Assembly: GCF_014636935.1 (NCBI RefSeq)
Contig: NZ_BMES01000001.1
Coordinates: forward strand, 599,383 to 663,382
DNA length: 64,000 nucleotides
Direction of reading: 5' to 3'
From: Alsobacter metallidurans
GTDB taxonomy: Bacteria; Pseudomonadota; Alphaproteobacteria; Rhizobiales; Beijerinckiaceae
The stretch's first letter is position 1. Each line of letters begins with the position of its first letter. The notes below the pieces were generated by a model. That model did not search any database, had not been told where the DNA came from, and saw only the letters and a list, made by a program, of their open reading frames with translations. Position numbers and translations under genes: made by a program. Positions 20,001-33,442 of the stretch are shown piece by piece.

Positions 20001-21857
20001 TTCGACAAGGCCCACGACCTCATCCTGCGCCACGTGCGCGAGGGCCGGATACAGGGCCTGCGCATCGACCATATCGACGGACTCGCTGATCCGGAGGGGT
20101 ATCTCCGAACGCTGCGCCGCGCCGCCGGCCCGGGCGTCTACATCGTCGCCGAGAAGATCCTGGAGCCTGGCGAGGAGCTGCGGCGCTGGCCGCTGGCGGG
20201 CACCACCGGCTACGACGTCATGGGCCCGCTCGACGGGATCTTCCTCGATCCCGCCGCCGAGGCGCCGCTGGACGCGCTGTACAACAAGGTCCGGACCGAC
20301 CCGCGTTCGCCGGGAGAGCAGCTCTACGCCGCCAAGGCGGAGCTGCTGGAAACCAGCTTCGCCAGCGAGCGCGACGCCATCGTGCTCGATCTCGCGACCA
20401 TCGCGCGCGCCGATCGCGACACGCGCGACCTGGTGGCGGCCCGCCTCCGCCGCGCCGTGATCGCCCTTGTGGCGGCCTTCCCGGTGTACCGGACCTACCT
20501 GCGGGAAGGCGAGCGCACCGACGCCCCGGACCCGGCCGACGTCGCCCTGCTGGACGGCGTGGTCGCGGAGGCCAAGCGGCGGCTCGGGCCGTCGGGCGAG
20601 GCGGCCTGCGACTTCATCCGCACGGTGCTGCTCGACGCCGGCGCGGTGGCGCGGCGCCTGCCCGATGTCGCCGCCACGGTGCGCCGCCGCTTCCAGCAAC
20701 TCACCGGGCCGGTGATGGCCAAGGGGCTGGAGGACACGCTGTTCTACCGGCACGTCCGCCTCCTGGCGCTGAACGAGGTGGGCGGCGACCCGGCTCATTT
20801 CGCGCTGGCGCCGGAGGAGTTCCACGCCGCCATGCAGAGCCGCGCGTCCGATTGGCCGAACGCCATGACGGGCACGGCCACGCACGACACCAAGCGCGGC
20901 GAAGATGCGCGCTCGCGGCTCATCGCTCTGGCGGACGACCCGCAGGGGTGGGCCGACGCGCTGGCCGAAACCGAGCGCCTGACCGCAGACGTAATCGCCA
21001 GGAACGGCGACGCCCCGGACGCCAATGACCGCTGGATGATCTCCCAGTCGATCTTGGGCGCCTGGCCGCTCGAGCTTCTGGACAAGGACGACCGCAAGGC
21101 GCTCACCACATTCCGCGAGCGGCTGTACGGCTATGCCGAAAAAGCGCTGCGGGAATCCAAGCGCCGCTCCAGCTGGCTGGAGCCCGACAGCGCCTATGAG
21201 GCCGCCGCCAAAGCTTGGATCGCCGCCATCGTGTCGGCCAAGAGCCCGGCGCTGGAGGCGTTGCGGCCCCTGGCCCGGCGGCTCGCCCGCAGGGGCGCGC
21301 TGATCAGCCTCGCCCGCACTGCAGTGAAATGCGTGATGCCGGGCGTGCCGGACTTCTACCAGGGCACGGAGTTCTGGGATTTTTCGCTGGTCGACCCGGA
21401 CAACCGCCGCCCGGTGGACTACCGCGCCCGCGCCAAGGCGCTCGCCAAGCCGGCGTCGCCGCCCGATCTCATGGCGGATTGGACCGACGGCCGGGTCAAG
21501 CAGGCGCTCGTCCGCGTGCTGCTCGCCGACCGCGCCGCCGCCCCGGCGCTCTATGCGTCCGGCGACTACCAGCCGCTCACCGTCGAGGGCGGGCGGTCCG
21601 CAAACGTGCTGGCCTTCCGGCGGGAGGGCGCGGGCGAGCAGGTCATTGTTCTTGTCCCGCGCCTCGTCGGATCCCTGCTGGATGCTGACGAACTGGCGCC
21701 GCGCCCGTCCGCTTGGGCGGGAAGCAGCGTCATTCTCCCGTCAGGCGAATGGCGCGACATCGTCTCGGGCGCAAGCGTGCGCTCGGCCGGCAAGCCCTTG
21801 CCGCTGCCGGAACTCTTCTCCCGCTTTCCGATTGCAGTTCTGAGAGCTCCATCATGA
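17022..21857 (+). CDS. Fused 4-alpha-glucanotransferase / malto-oligosyltrehalose synthase (MalQ-TreY)
   Basis: 1611 residues. Residues 1 to about 690 are a GH77 MalQ, with nucleophile Asp450 (AIRIDHAF) and acid/base Glu498 (VIAEDLG). From about residue 694 (TYRFQFHAGFTFDDAI) to the end is a GH13_26 TreY, with nucleophile Asp1016 (LRIDHIDGLADP) and Glu1044 (YIVAEKILEPGE). MalQ reshuffles malto-oligosaccharides; TreY converts the reducing-end linkage to a trehalosyl group for TreZ. The start is GTG at 17022, five bases after AGGAGG and overlapping the glgX stop; an open frame further upstream lies inside glgX. The stop overlaps the glgE start (ATGA). The architecture is known from related bacteria but uncommon. 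Confidence 0.94.
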
Positions 21858-23872
21858 CGCCACCCCGTAGCCAGACGCGATCCTCAACCCCCCGCGCCGT
21901 GCGCTCTCCGCGCGCCGAAACGGGAACGCCTCCGCGTGGCGAAGGCCGGGTCGTGATCGAAGGCGTGGCGCCCGAGATTGACGCGGGGGCCAGTCCGGCC
22001 AAGCGCGTGGTCGGCGACGTGTTCACGGTCGAGGCCGACATCTTCAGCGACGGCCACGACGTCGTCCGCGCGGAGCTGATGTTCAAGCGCGCCGACGAGA
22101 TCCGCTGGCGACGTGCGCCCATGACTTTCGTGATCAACGATCGCTGGACCGGGTCCTTCACGCTCGATCAAAACGCGCGCTGGCTCTATACCATCGAGGC
22201 GTGGCGCGACCCCTATGCGTCGTGGTCGCGCGACGTCGCCAAGAAGCGTGACGCCGGCCAGGACGTCAGCTCGGAACTGTCCGAGGGCGAGGCGATGCTA
22301 CGCTCGGTGGACGCCTCCGGGGCCGACGCCGACGCGCATGGTCGCCTGGTTACGGCGCTCGAGGCGCACCCCTACCGCGACCCGGCTCGCCTCGACGTGC
22401 TGCTGTCGGCCGAAACCGCCGCCCTGATGAGCCGCCTCGGCGAGCGCGCGAACCTGTCGCGCTACCCGCGCATGCTGCCCGTCGTGGCCGACCGCCCGGC
22501 GGCGCGCTTCTCGGCCTGGTACGAACTCTTCCCGCGCTCGCAGTCGGACGATCCCGTCCGTCACGGCACCTTCGACGACGTAATCGGCAAGCTGCCCTAT
22601 GTGCGCGACCTTGGCTTCGACGTGCTTTATTTCACGCCGATCCACCCGATCGGACGCACCAACCGCAAGGGCCGCAACAATTCCCTGACGGCCGGTCCCG
22701 ACGACCCCGGCAGCGTCTACGCCATCGGGGCGGAGGAGGGCGGCCACACCGCCGTGCATCCCGAGCTCGGCACGCTGGAGGATTTCGACCGCCTGGTTGT
22801 GGCTGCGCGCGAGCACGGGCTCGAGATCGCGCTCGATTTCGCCGTGCAGTGCTCGCCGGATCATCCCTGGATCAAGGAGCATCCGGAGTGGTTCGAGTGG
22901 CGTCCGGACGGCACCATTCGCTTCGCCGAGAACCCGCCCAAGAAGTACGAGGACATCGTCAACGTCCATTTCTACGGGCAGTCCTTTCCGGACCTCTGGT
23001 ACGCGCTGCGCGACGCCTTCCTGTTCTGGGTCGAGCGCGGGGTGAAGATCTTCCGCGTCGACAACCCGCACACCAAGCCGATCCCGTTCTGGGAATGGGT
23101 GATCCGCGAGGTCAACGAACGTCACCCCGATGTGCTGTTCCTGGCCGAGGCCTTCACCCGGCCCAAGATGATGAAGAAACTGGCCAAGATCGGCTTCCAG
23201 CAGTCCTACACGTATTTCACGTGGCGCAACCTGAAGGCCGAGATCGCCGAATACGCGCTCGAACTCGCGGGCGAGATGGGCGAGTACTACCGCCCGAACT
23301 TCTTCGTGAACACGCCCGACATCAACCCGGTCTACCTGCAGACCAGCGGCCGCCCGGGCTTCATCGTGCGGTCGACGCTGGCCGCCACGCTCTCCAGCGT
23401 GTGGGGCATGTATTCGGGCTTCGAGGTGTGCGAGGCGACGCCGATCATCGGCAAGGAGGAATATCTCGACAGCGAGAAATACGAGATCAAGGCCTGGGAC
23501 CTCGACAAGCCCGGCCACATCAAGGACCACATCCGGGCGCTCAATCGCATCCGCCGCGAAAACCCGGCATTGCAGGACTTCCGCAACGTCACCTTCCTGA
23601 ACGCCTGGAACGACAACATCCTGGCCTACGCCAAGTGGGCCCCGGACAAGAGCGAATGCGTGTTCTGCCTGGTCAATCTCGACCCGCACGCGCGCCAGGA
23701 CTGCGCCTACGAGATCCCGCTCTGGGAATTTGGACTGCCTGACACGGGCGCGCTGGAGGTCGAGGACCTCCTGCTCGGCTACCGCTTCAGGCTGCACGGC
23801 AAGACGCACCAGATCGCGCTGGACCCGAACGACCGCTCGGTCGCGGTCTGGCGTTTGAAGAAACAAGGCTGA
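21854..23872 (+). CDS. glgE: Alpha-1,4-glucan:maltose-1-phosphate maltosyltransferase GlgE
   Basis: 672 residues, GH13_3. It extends alpha-1,4-glucan with maltose from maltose-1-phosphate. An N-terminal domain (GRVVIEGVAPEIDAG and following) precedes the barrel. The nucleophile is Asp403 in KIFRVDNPHTKP and the acid/base is Glu432 in LFLAEAFTRPKMM; both segments are GlgE-specific. The first 30 residues are Arg/Ser/Pro-rich and probably disordered. ATG 21854 overlaps the MalQ-TreY stop by four bases. The donor substrate is made by the TreS-maltokinase fusion encoded 11 bases downstream. Confidence 0.95.
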   Translation: MTPPRSQTRSSTPRAVRSPRAETGTPPRGEGRVVIEGVAPEIDAGASPAKRVVGDVFTVEADIFSDGHDVVRAELMFKRADEIRWRRAPMTFVINDRWTGSFTLDQNARWLYTIEAWRDPYASWSRDVAKKRDAGQDVSSELSEGEAMLRSVDASGADADAHGRLVTALEAHPYRDPARLDVLLSAETAALMSRLGERANLSRYPRMLPVVADRPAARFSAWYELFPRSQSDDPVRHGTFDDVIGKLPYVRDLGFDVLYFTPIHPIGRTNRKGRNNSLTAGPDDPGSVYAIGAEEGGHTAVHPELGTLEDFDRLVVAAREHGLEIALDFAVQCSPDHPWIKEHPEWFEWRPDGTIRFAENPPKKYEDIVNVHFYGQSFPDLWYALRDAFLFWVERGVKIFRVDNPHTKPIPFWEWVIREVNERHPDVLFLAEAFTRPKMMKKLAKIGFQQSYTYFTWRNLKAEIAEYALELAGEMGEYYRPNFFVNTPDINPVYLQTSGRPGFIVRSTLAATLSSVWGMYSGFEVCEATPIIGKEEYLDSEKYEIKAWDLDKPGHIKDHIRALNRIRRENPALQDFRNVTFLNAWNDNILAYAKWAPDKSECVFCLVNLDPHARQDCAYEIPLWEFGLPDTGALEVEDLLLGYRFRLHGKTHQIALDPNDRSVAVWRLKKQG

Positions 23873-23883
23873 GAGGGGCCGGA

Positions 23884-27143
<3,260 letters not shown>

Positions 27144-27144
<1 letters not shown>

Positions 27145-29393
27145 TGGCAGGCCGGAACATGACGACCGAAGCCGCCGGCGACACGGCTTCCAACGCCGCC
27201 GAACTCGCCCCCGAGGCGATCGCCGCAGTCGCGCATGCGTCGCATGGCGACCCCTTCGGCATTCTCGGCCCGCATCAGGTCGGCCCCGACCTGTGGGAGG
27301 TCCGCGCCATGCTGCCCCGCGCCCTGCGGGTCTGGGTGGTCGGCCTCGACGGCGACACCGAGCTCGCCGCCATGCAGCGCCGCCACCCCGCGGGCTTTTT
27401 TGTCGGGCGCTTCCAGTCGGGCGGGCGGCCAGGCTACCGCCTGAGGATCGAGACCGCGGATTCCACCGCGGTTGTCTACGATCCCTATTCGTTTCTGAAC
27501 GTGCTGAGCGACGACGACCTGGCGCACATCGCCGATCCGGGCGGGGACACGATCTACCGCTCGCTCGGCGCGCATCCGCGCAAGCTCGGCGAGGTGGACG
27601 GCTTCGCGGTCGCGGTCTGGGCTCCCAACGCGAGCCGCGTCAGCCTGGTGGGCGACTTCAACGGCTGGGATGGCCGCTGCCATCCCATGCGGCTGCGCCA
27701 CGGCGCCGGGATCTGGGAGCTGTTCCTGCCCGAGATCGCGCCGGGCGGACGCTACAAGTTCGAGATCCGCGCCGCCAATGGCGGGCTCCTGCCGCTGAAG
27801 GCCGACCCGGTCGCGTTTCAGGCCGAACAGCCGCCTGCGACCGCCTCGATCCTGCACGGCCAGCCCGCGCAGACCTGGAGCGACGCCGACTGGATGACCA
27901 AGCGCGGCGAGGGCGACCCCCGCTTCAAGCCGATCTCGATCTACGAATGCCACCTCGGCTCCTGGGCGCGCATCCCGGAGGAGGGCGACCGCTTCCTCAC
28001 CTACCGGGAGATGGCGGACCGCCTGGTCCCCTATGTGCGCGACATGGGCTTCACGCATATAGAGCTCCTGCCGATCACCGAGTTCCCGTTTGACGGCTCG
28101 TGGGGCTACCAGCCGGTGTCGCTCTACGCGCCGACCAGCCGCTTTGGCACGCCGGAAGACTTCGCCTTTTTCGTCAACGCCGCCCACGAGGCTGGCCTCG
28201 GCATCATGCTGGATTGGGTTCCGGCGCATTTCCCGAACGACCCGCACGGGCTCGGCGGCTTCGACGGCACGCATCTCTACGAGCACGCCGACCCGCGCCA
28301 GGGCTTCCACCAGGATTGGGGCACCTACATCTACAATTTCGGCCGCGCCGAGGTGCAGTCCTTCCTGGTCGCGAACGCCCGCTTCTGGCTGGAGCGCTAC
28401 CATCTCGACGGCCTGCGCGTGGATGCGGTGGCGTCCATGCTCTACCTCGACTATTCGCGCAAGGCGGGCGAGTGGGTGCCCAACCGCTACGGCGGCAACG
28501 AGAACCTGGAAGCCATCGACTTCCTGCGCCGCATGAACGAGACCGCCTATTCGGTGGCGCCCGGCGCGATGACGATCGCCGAGGAGTCCACCGCCTGGCC
28601 GGGCGTGTCGCACCCCACCTACACGGGCGGGCTCGGCTTCGGCTTCAAGTGGAACATGGGCTGGATGCACGACACGCTCCGCTACATGTCCAAGGAGCCC
28701 ATTCACCGGCGCTACCACCACCATGACCTCACCTTCGGGCTGCTCTACGCCTTCACGGAGAACTTTGTGCTGCCGCTGAGCCACGACGAGGTGGTGCACG
28801 GCAAGGGCTCGCTGCTCGGCAAGATGACGGGCGACCGTTGGCAGCGCTTCGCCAACCTGCGCGCTTATTTCGGCTTCATGTGGGGGCACCCCGGCAAGAA
28901 GCTGCTTTTCATGGGCGGCGAGTTCGCGCAGGAGCGGGAGTGGAACCACGACCTCAGCCTCGACTGGCATCTCCTGTCCGACCCGCTGCACCGGGGCGTG
29001 CAGGCACTGGTGCGCGACCTCAACCGCGCTTATCGGCAGATCCCTGCGTTGCATGAGCTCGACTCGGACGCCGCCGGCTTCGCCTGGCTGGTGGCCGACG
29101 ACCGCGACAACTCGGTGCTGGCCTTCGCGCGCTACGGCAAGGACCGCGAGAAGCCCGCCGTGGTGGTGTGCAACTTCACCCCGGTGCCGCGCGCCGGCTA
29201 CCGCATCGGCGTCCCGGCGGGCGGCTTCTGGCGGGAGGTCGTGAACACCGACGCCGACATGTATGGCGGCAGCGGCCTGGGCAACCTCGGCGGCATCGAG
29301 GCCGTTGAGCAGGAGAGCCACGGCCAGCCGTTCTCGGTTGTGCTCACGTGTCCGCCGCTTGCGACGATTGTGCTGGAGCGAGTCGCAACTTAG
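27144..29393 (+). CDS. glgB: 1,4-alpha-glucan branching enzyme GlgB (GH13_9)
   Basis: 749 residues. An N-terminal domain ([15 protein letters not shown]), a CBM48 ([20 protein letters not shown]), and a barrel with Asp427 ([18 protein letters not shown]) and Glu480 ([13 protein letters not shown]) are the usual GlgB set. It introduces alpha-1,6 branches into the linear glucan made by GlgE. The start at 27144 overlaps the treS stop; a second ATG at 27159 is possible. Last gene of the tightly packed glgX-glgB run. Confidence 0.95.
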
Positions 29394-29476
29394 AGCATGG
29401 GCATCGGTCAAATTTTTATAATTCACTAACTAGCAAAAGGTAATTTACCCGGACCTTGAGGTTGCCGGGGACGATT

Positions 29477-31810
29477 ATGCGCCTGCGTCTGAGCTTGAAA
29501 ACGGTGAGCATGCTCGCATTCGGCGCGCTTGCTGTAGTGGGAGCGGCCTCGGGGCTCTCGACGATCTACAGCGTGTCGACCACCAAGCAATCGGTTGAAC
29601 ACATGCGCGAGCTGACGGGCGTGTTGCGCCGACAGACGCTGTCGGACATGCATCACGACGGCATTCGCGCCATTGTGTACGTTGCGTTGCATGACGGCGG
29701 GCGCAAGGCGGCGGACTCCAGCGACACCGTCAAGGAACTCGAAAAGACAATCACTCAGCTGGACGCCGGCATCCAGGGCATTCCGGATACCGAGCTCGGC
29801 CCCGCCGTCAGCGCCGCCAAGCCGGAGCTGCTGCGCCTCACTGGCGCTTATGTCCGCAAGGCGCGCGAGCTTGTGGATCTGGCCTTCTCGAACCCGGCCG
29901 AAGCCGAGTCGCGCCTGGGTAGCTTCGCCACCGTGTTCGAGGACCTCGCGGTCGCGATGGACAAGATGGGCGACCTCATCGAGGACGCCAACAAGGAGGC
30001 CGAGGAGAACGCCGCTCGCCGCCAGAACGTGCTGCAGTGGCAGACGAGCGTGGCCAGCGCAATCATCATGCTGGCGCTCGCCGGCGTGTTCTTCTGGCTG
30101 CGGTTCGCGTTGATCAACGGCGTGAGCGCGCTGGCGCGCTCGCTGGTCGACCGCGACGGCGAGGTCATCCTGGCCCGCGTCGCCGACCGCAACGCCGGCA
30201 ATGAACTCGGCGAACTCGCGGCCGCGATGCGGATCTTCCGGGCCAACGGCGTCGACGCCGCCCGCGTCCGCGCGGCGCTGGACACCTGCCCGATCAATGT
30301 CCTGGCGGCCGACAATGACGGCCGCATCGTCTACGCCAACCCGGCCGTGCTGCAGCTGATGCGCGATCACCTGCCGGAGTTCCGTCTGCTCTCTCCGGGC
30401 TTCGATCCCGACGCCGTGATCGGCTCCCGGCTGGACGGTTTCCACCGCGACCCGAGCCGCGTCAACGGCATGGTCACTCAACTGCGCGGCAGCCATCGCT
30501 CCCGCATCCGGGCCGGTTCGCGCACCTTCGACATCGTGGTCTCGCCCATCGTGAAACCGGACGGCGAACGGCTCGGCGCCATGCTGATCTGGGAGGACAT
30601 GACCGCCATCGTGGCGGCCGACCAAGAACTGGCCGAACTCGCCAGCGCGGCCGCCGAGGGCGACTTCTCCAAGCGCATCCAACTGGCCGACAAGCAGGGC
30701 TTCGCCAAGGACATGAGCTCGGGCCTGAACGCGCTGTCGACACGCGTCGAGGAAGCCGTGCAGGAGTTTGCATCCGTTCTGGGCGCCGTCGCCAACGGCG
30801 ATCTCACCGCTTTGGTGCGGCGCGACTACCGCGGCGGGCTGGGCGCGCTGAGCGAGAGCATCAACCGTACGGTGGACCGTCTCGCCGAGACCGTTTCCGA
30901 GATCCAGCGGATGTCGACCGAAGTCGCCGAGGCCTCGCGCGAGATCAGCAGCGGCGCGGTTGACCTTTCCCAGCGCACCGAAACGCAGGCGCACTCTCTG
31001 GAGCAGACCGCCGCGACCGTGGATGAATTGGCCCTTTCGGTGCGCGCCAGCGCCGAGGCTTCCGGCCATGCGGCCGAGATGGCCGAGCAGGCGCGTTCGG
31101 TGGCGCGCGAGGGCGGCGTGATCGTAGCCGACGCCGTGGAGGCCATGGAGCGCATCGACCAGACCAGCCGGCGCATCTCCGAAATCACCAGCGTGATCGA
31201 CGACATCGCCTTCCAGACCAATCTCCTGGCGCTGAACGCGGCCGTGGAGGCGGCACGGGCGGGCGAAGCCGGCAAGGGCTTCGCCGTGGTGGCGTCGGAA
31301 GTCCGCACCCTGGCTCAGCGCTCCAGCGGCGCCGCCAAGGACATCACCAACCTGATCGCAACCTCCAACGCCGAGGTCACCAACGGCGTGCGGCTGGTGC
31401 GCGCCGCCGGCGATACGCTGGGACGCATCGTCGACGCCTCCGCGACCGTAGCGTCCAGCGTCGCCGAGATCTCAGCGGCCGCCCGCGACCAGGCGAGCGG
31501 CATCCAGGCGATCACGCGATCGGTGGCGCAGCTCGACGAAATGACCCAGCAGAACGCCGCGCTGGCGGAGGAGAGCGCAGCCTCCTCGGGGCAGCTCTCC
31601 ACCGAGATGCAGCGGCTGCGCGGATTGGCCGAGGCATTCAACACGGGCGAGAAGAAGCCTGCCCGCGTGAGCGCCGCGGCGTCGGCCAAGCCTACGCCAC
31701 CCGCCAAAGCCTCCAGGCAAAGCGCGCCGGCCTCCAAGCTTGGGGCGCGCGCCGCCGCGCCTGCGCCGAAGCTCGCCAAGGCGGTCGGCGGAAGCTGGGA
31801 CGAGTTCTAG
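29477..31810 (+). CDS. Methyl-accepting chemotaxis protein with internal PAS domain
   Basis: 777 residues. TM1 is at about residues 8-32, followed by a 150-residue helical sensor region. TM2 ([20 protein letters not shown]) is near residue 200. Then come a PAS-like segment ([20 protein letters not shown] onward), a HAMP-like stretch and the signalling domain, with the hairpin tip [20 protein letters not shown]. The protein ends in SWDEF, which fits the xWxxF tail that tethers CheR/CheB in other receptors. I chose the ATG at 29477, with GGGGA upstream, over an in-frame TTG at 29456. The 83-bp AT-rich leader (29394-29476) stands out from the GC-rich surroundings. Ligand unknown; position next to the glucan operon may be coincidence. 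Confidence 0.9.
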   Translation: MRLRLSLKTVSMLAFGALAVVGAASGLSTIYSVSTTKQSVEHMRELTGVLRRQTLSDMHHDGIRAIVYVALHDGGRKAADSSDTVKELEKTITQLDAGIQGIPDTELGPAVSAAKPELLRLTGAYVRKARELVDLAFSNPAEAESRLGSFATVFEDLAVAMDKMGDLIEDANKEAEENAARRQNVLQWQTSVASAIIMLALAGVFFWLRFALINGVSALARSLVDRDGEVILARVADRNAGNELGELAAAMRIFRANGVDAARVRAALDTCPINVLAADNDGRIVYANPAVLQLMRDHLPEFRLLSPGFDPDAVIGSRLDGFHRDPSRVNGMVTQLRGSHRSRIRAGSRTFDIVVSPIVKPDGERLGAMLIWEDMTAIVAADQELAELASAAAEGDFSKRIQLADKQGFAKDMSSGLNALSTRVEEAVQEFASVLGAVANGDLTALVRRDYRGGLGALSESINRTVDRLAETVSEIQRMSTEVAEASREISSGAVDLSQRTETQAHSLEQTAATVDELALSVRASAEASGHAAEMAEQARSVAREGGVIVADAVEAMERIDQTSRRISEITSVIDDIAFQTNLLALNAAVEAARAGEAGKGFAVVASEVRTLAQRSSGAAKDITNLIATSNAEVTNGVRLVRAAGDTLGRIVDASATVASSVAEISAAARDQASGIQAITRSVAQLDEMTQQNAALAEESAASSGQLSTEMQRLRGLAEAFNTGEKKPARVSAAASAKPTPPAKASRQSAPASKLGARAAAPAPKLAKAVGGSWDEF

Positions 31811-31824
31811 CCCGGCCGGCCGGG

Positions 31825-32553
31825 TCAGATCTCAAAAAGGGCGTAGGGTTTCCCGCTCGGCTTTTCGATCTGCATCGCGACGTTGAACACCGGGATCCCG
31901 GCCGGCGTCTTGCCTTCATACCGGCCGCGATGCGCGTGACCGTGCACCACGGTCGTGACCTTGAAGCGGTCAATGGTTTCGGCCAGCCGCGAGCAGCCGA
32001 GAAACGGGAAGATCTCTTCCGGCTCGCCCTCGACGGTTTCGGCGATGGGCGCGTAGTGGAGCACCACCATGGCGCGTTCGCTGCGCACCTGGCGCAGGCC
32101 GTTCTCCAGCAACATGGCTTCGTTCATGGCCTCCGAAACAAAGCTCTTGGTGGCGCTTTCCCCGAAGGAGCCGAGCATGCGCCGCCCAAAACCGCCGCCG
32201 TAGCCCTTCACGCCGACGAAGCCGACGCCGCCGACCTCGCAGGTCTGCCCTTCCAGGATGGTGACGCCGGCGTCGCGAAGGATGCGCTTCACCTCGTCGA
32301 CGCCGCCGCATTCGTGGTCGTGGTTGCCCAACACGGCGATCACCGGGATGGAGCAGGCCTTGAGGTCGGCGGCCAGCACCTCGGCCTCCTTGGGCTTGCC
32401 GAGATCGGTTAGGTCCCCGGCGAGCACCAGCGCGTCCGCGACCTTGGACACCTCGGCGAAGAGGTCGCGATAGGCGCCCGCTGACGTTTCCTTCACGTGG
32501 AGGTCGCCCATCGCCGCCACCGTGATGGTCTTGCGGTCTTGCGCCTCACTCAT
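31825..32553 (-). CDS. Calcineurin-like metallophosphoesterase
   Basis: 242 residues with the phosphoesterase metal ligands in order: GDLHVKE, LAGDLTDLGKPKEAE, LGNHDHE and, near the end, VVHGHAHRG. Substrate unknown; the family includes phosphodiesterases, nucleotidases and pyrophosphatases. Start is uncertain: ATG 32553, used here, has GGAGGAGAAGG 11-15 bases upstream and overlaps the previous gene by eight bases; ATG 32580 would extend it by nine residues. It is translationally coupled to the nucleotidyltransferase gene, hinting at a joint function. Confidence 0.87.
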   Translation of the reverse strand: MSEAQDRKTITVAAMGDLHVKETSAGAYRDLFAEVSKVADALVLAGDLTDLGKPKEAEVLAADLKACSIPVIAVLGNHDHECGGVDEVKRILRDAGVTILEGQTCEVGGVGFVGVKGYGGGFGRRMLGSFGESATKSFVSEAMNEAMLLENGLRQVRSERAMVVLHYAPIAETVEGEPEEIFPFLGCSRLAETIDRFKVTTVVHGHAHRGRYEGKTPAGIPVFNVAMQIEKPSGKPYALFEI

Positions 32554-33370
32554 TGCGCCACTCGCCTTCTCCTCCGACATCCGCGAAACCCCATTCCTTG
32601 ACGTCGATCTCGTAGTCGATGCGCGAGAACATGCGCCCGCGGCACACCTTCATCTGCGGCGGCGGCAATTGGCGCTGGTTGCCCAGCCGATCGAGAAGTT
32701 CGTCGATCAGCCATTTCGGAACCTTGTCGCGCTCGGTCGGGTAGACCCAGCGGAAGTTCAGGAGGTGGATCAGCAGCACCTCCCAGTGCACTTCCATGTG
32801 GGCCAGCAGCCGGCGCCAGTCGATCAGGTCGTGCGCCTTCAGGATCGTGTGGGCGACGTCGGCCCCGTCATAGCGGTGCCGCAGCTGGATGAAGCATTTG
32901 GAATAAACAAGCTCGGTCGGCCCGACGATGCGCACCGGCAAGCCCATCACCTCGATCTGGCGCGCATGCTCGAACCAGCTGTCGCCCACCGGCATGGTGC
33001 TGTTGGAAGACGCGAAGATGACGTCAAAGAAGTGCTGGCCCTTGTAGACCTTGCCGAGCCAGCGCTCGTCCTCGATCTCCACCGCATAACCGATGGACTG
33101 GAAATGCGCGAGGATGCGCTGGTAGTCGCCGGCCTTGCAGAAGATGTCGAGGTCCTTGGTGGGCCGCGAAATCCCCGTGTATGCGCTGAGCGCGTAGGTG
33201 CCGGCGAGCAGGTAGGGCGTGCCCAGTCGGGTGAGCTCCGCAAGGGCCTCGATATAGAACGCCTCGGCCTCCGGATGCTTCAGCACCGGCGTCGCCTTGG
33301 CGTCCATCGGGAGCGTGGCGTGCTCGGCGGAGGGCGGGGTCTGGACCTTGGAATCCTGCGGCGTCGCCAT
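32546..33370 (-). CDS. Nucleotidyltransferase-fold protein (function unknown)
   Basis: 274 residues. The segment LLAGTYALSAYTGISRPTKDLDIFC holds the nucleotidyltransferase core (Gly-x-x-x-Leu helix and the DxD metal site as KDLDIF). The rest is helical with many aromatic residues and no recognised partner domain. The DxD motif is intact, so activity is plausible, but donor and acceptor are unknown. I chose ATG 33370; an upstream frame to 33415 exists. It overlaps the metallophosphoesterase gene. Confidence 0.8.
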   Translation of the reverse strand: MATPQDSKVQTPPSAEHATLPMDAKATPVLKHPEAEAFYIEALAELTRLGTPYLLAGTYALSAYTGISRPTKDLDIFCKAGDYQRILAHFQSIGYAVEIEDERWLGKVYKGQHFFDVIFASSNSTMPVGDSWFEHARQIEVMGLPVRIVGPTELVYSKCFIQLRHRYDGADVAHTILKAHDLIDWRRLLAHMEVHWEVLLIHLLNFRWVYPTERDKVPKWLIDELLDRLGNQRQLPPPQMKVCRGRMFSRIDYEIDVKEWGFADVGGEGEWRNE

Positions 33371-33442
33371 GGCGTGTTCCGAACACGGCGCTGAGCCGGC
33401 CGCGTTCGACAACACGCCCTGGCGGGCGCCGGTTCCTTTGGC

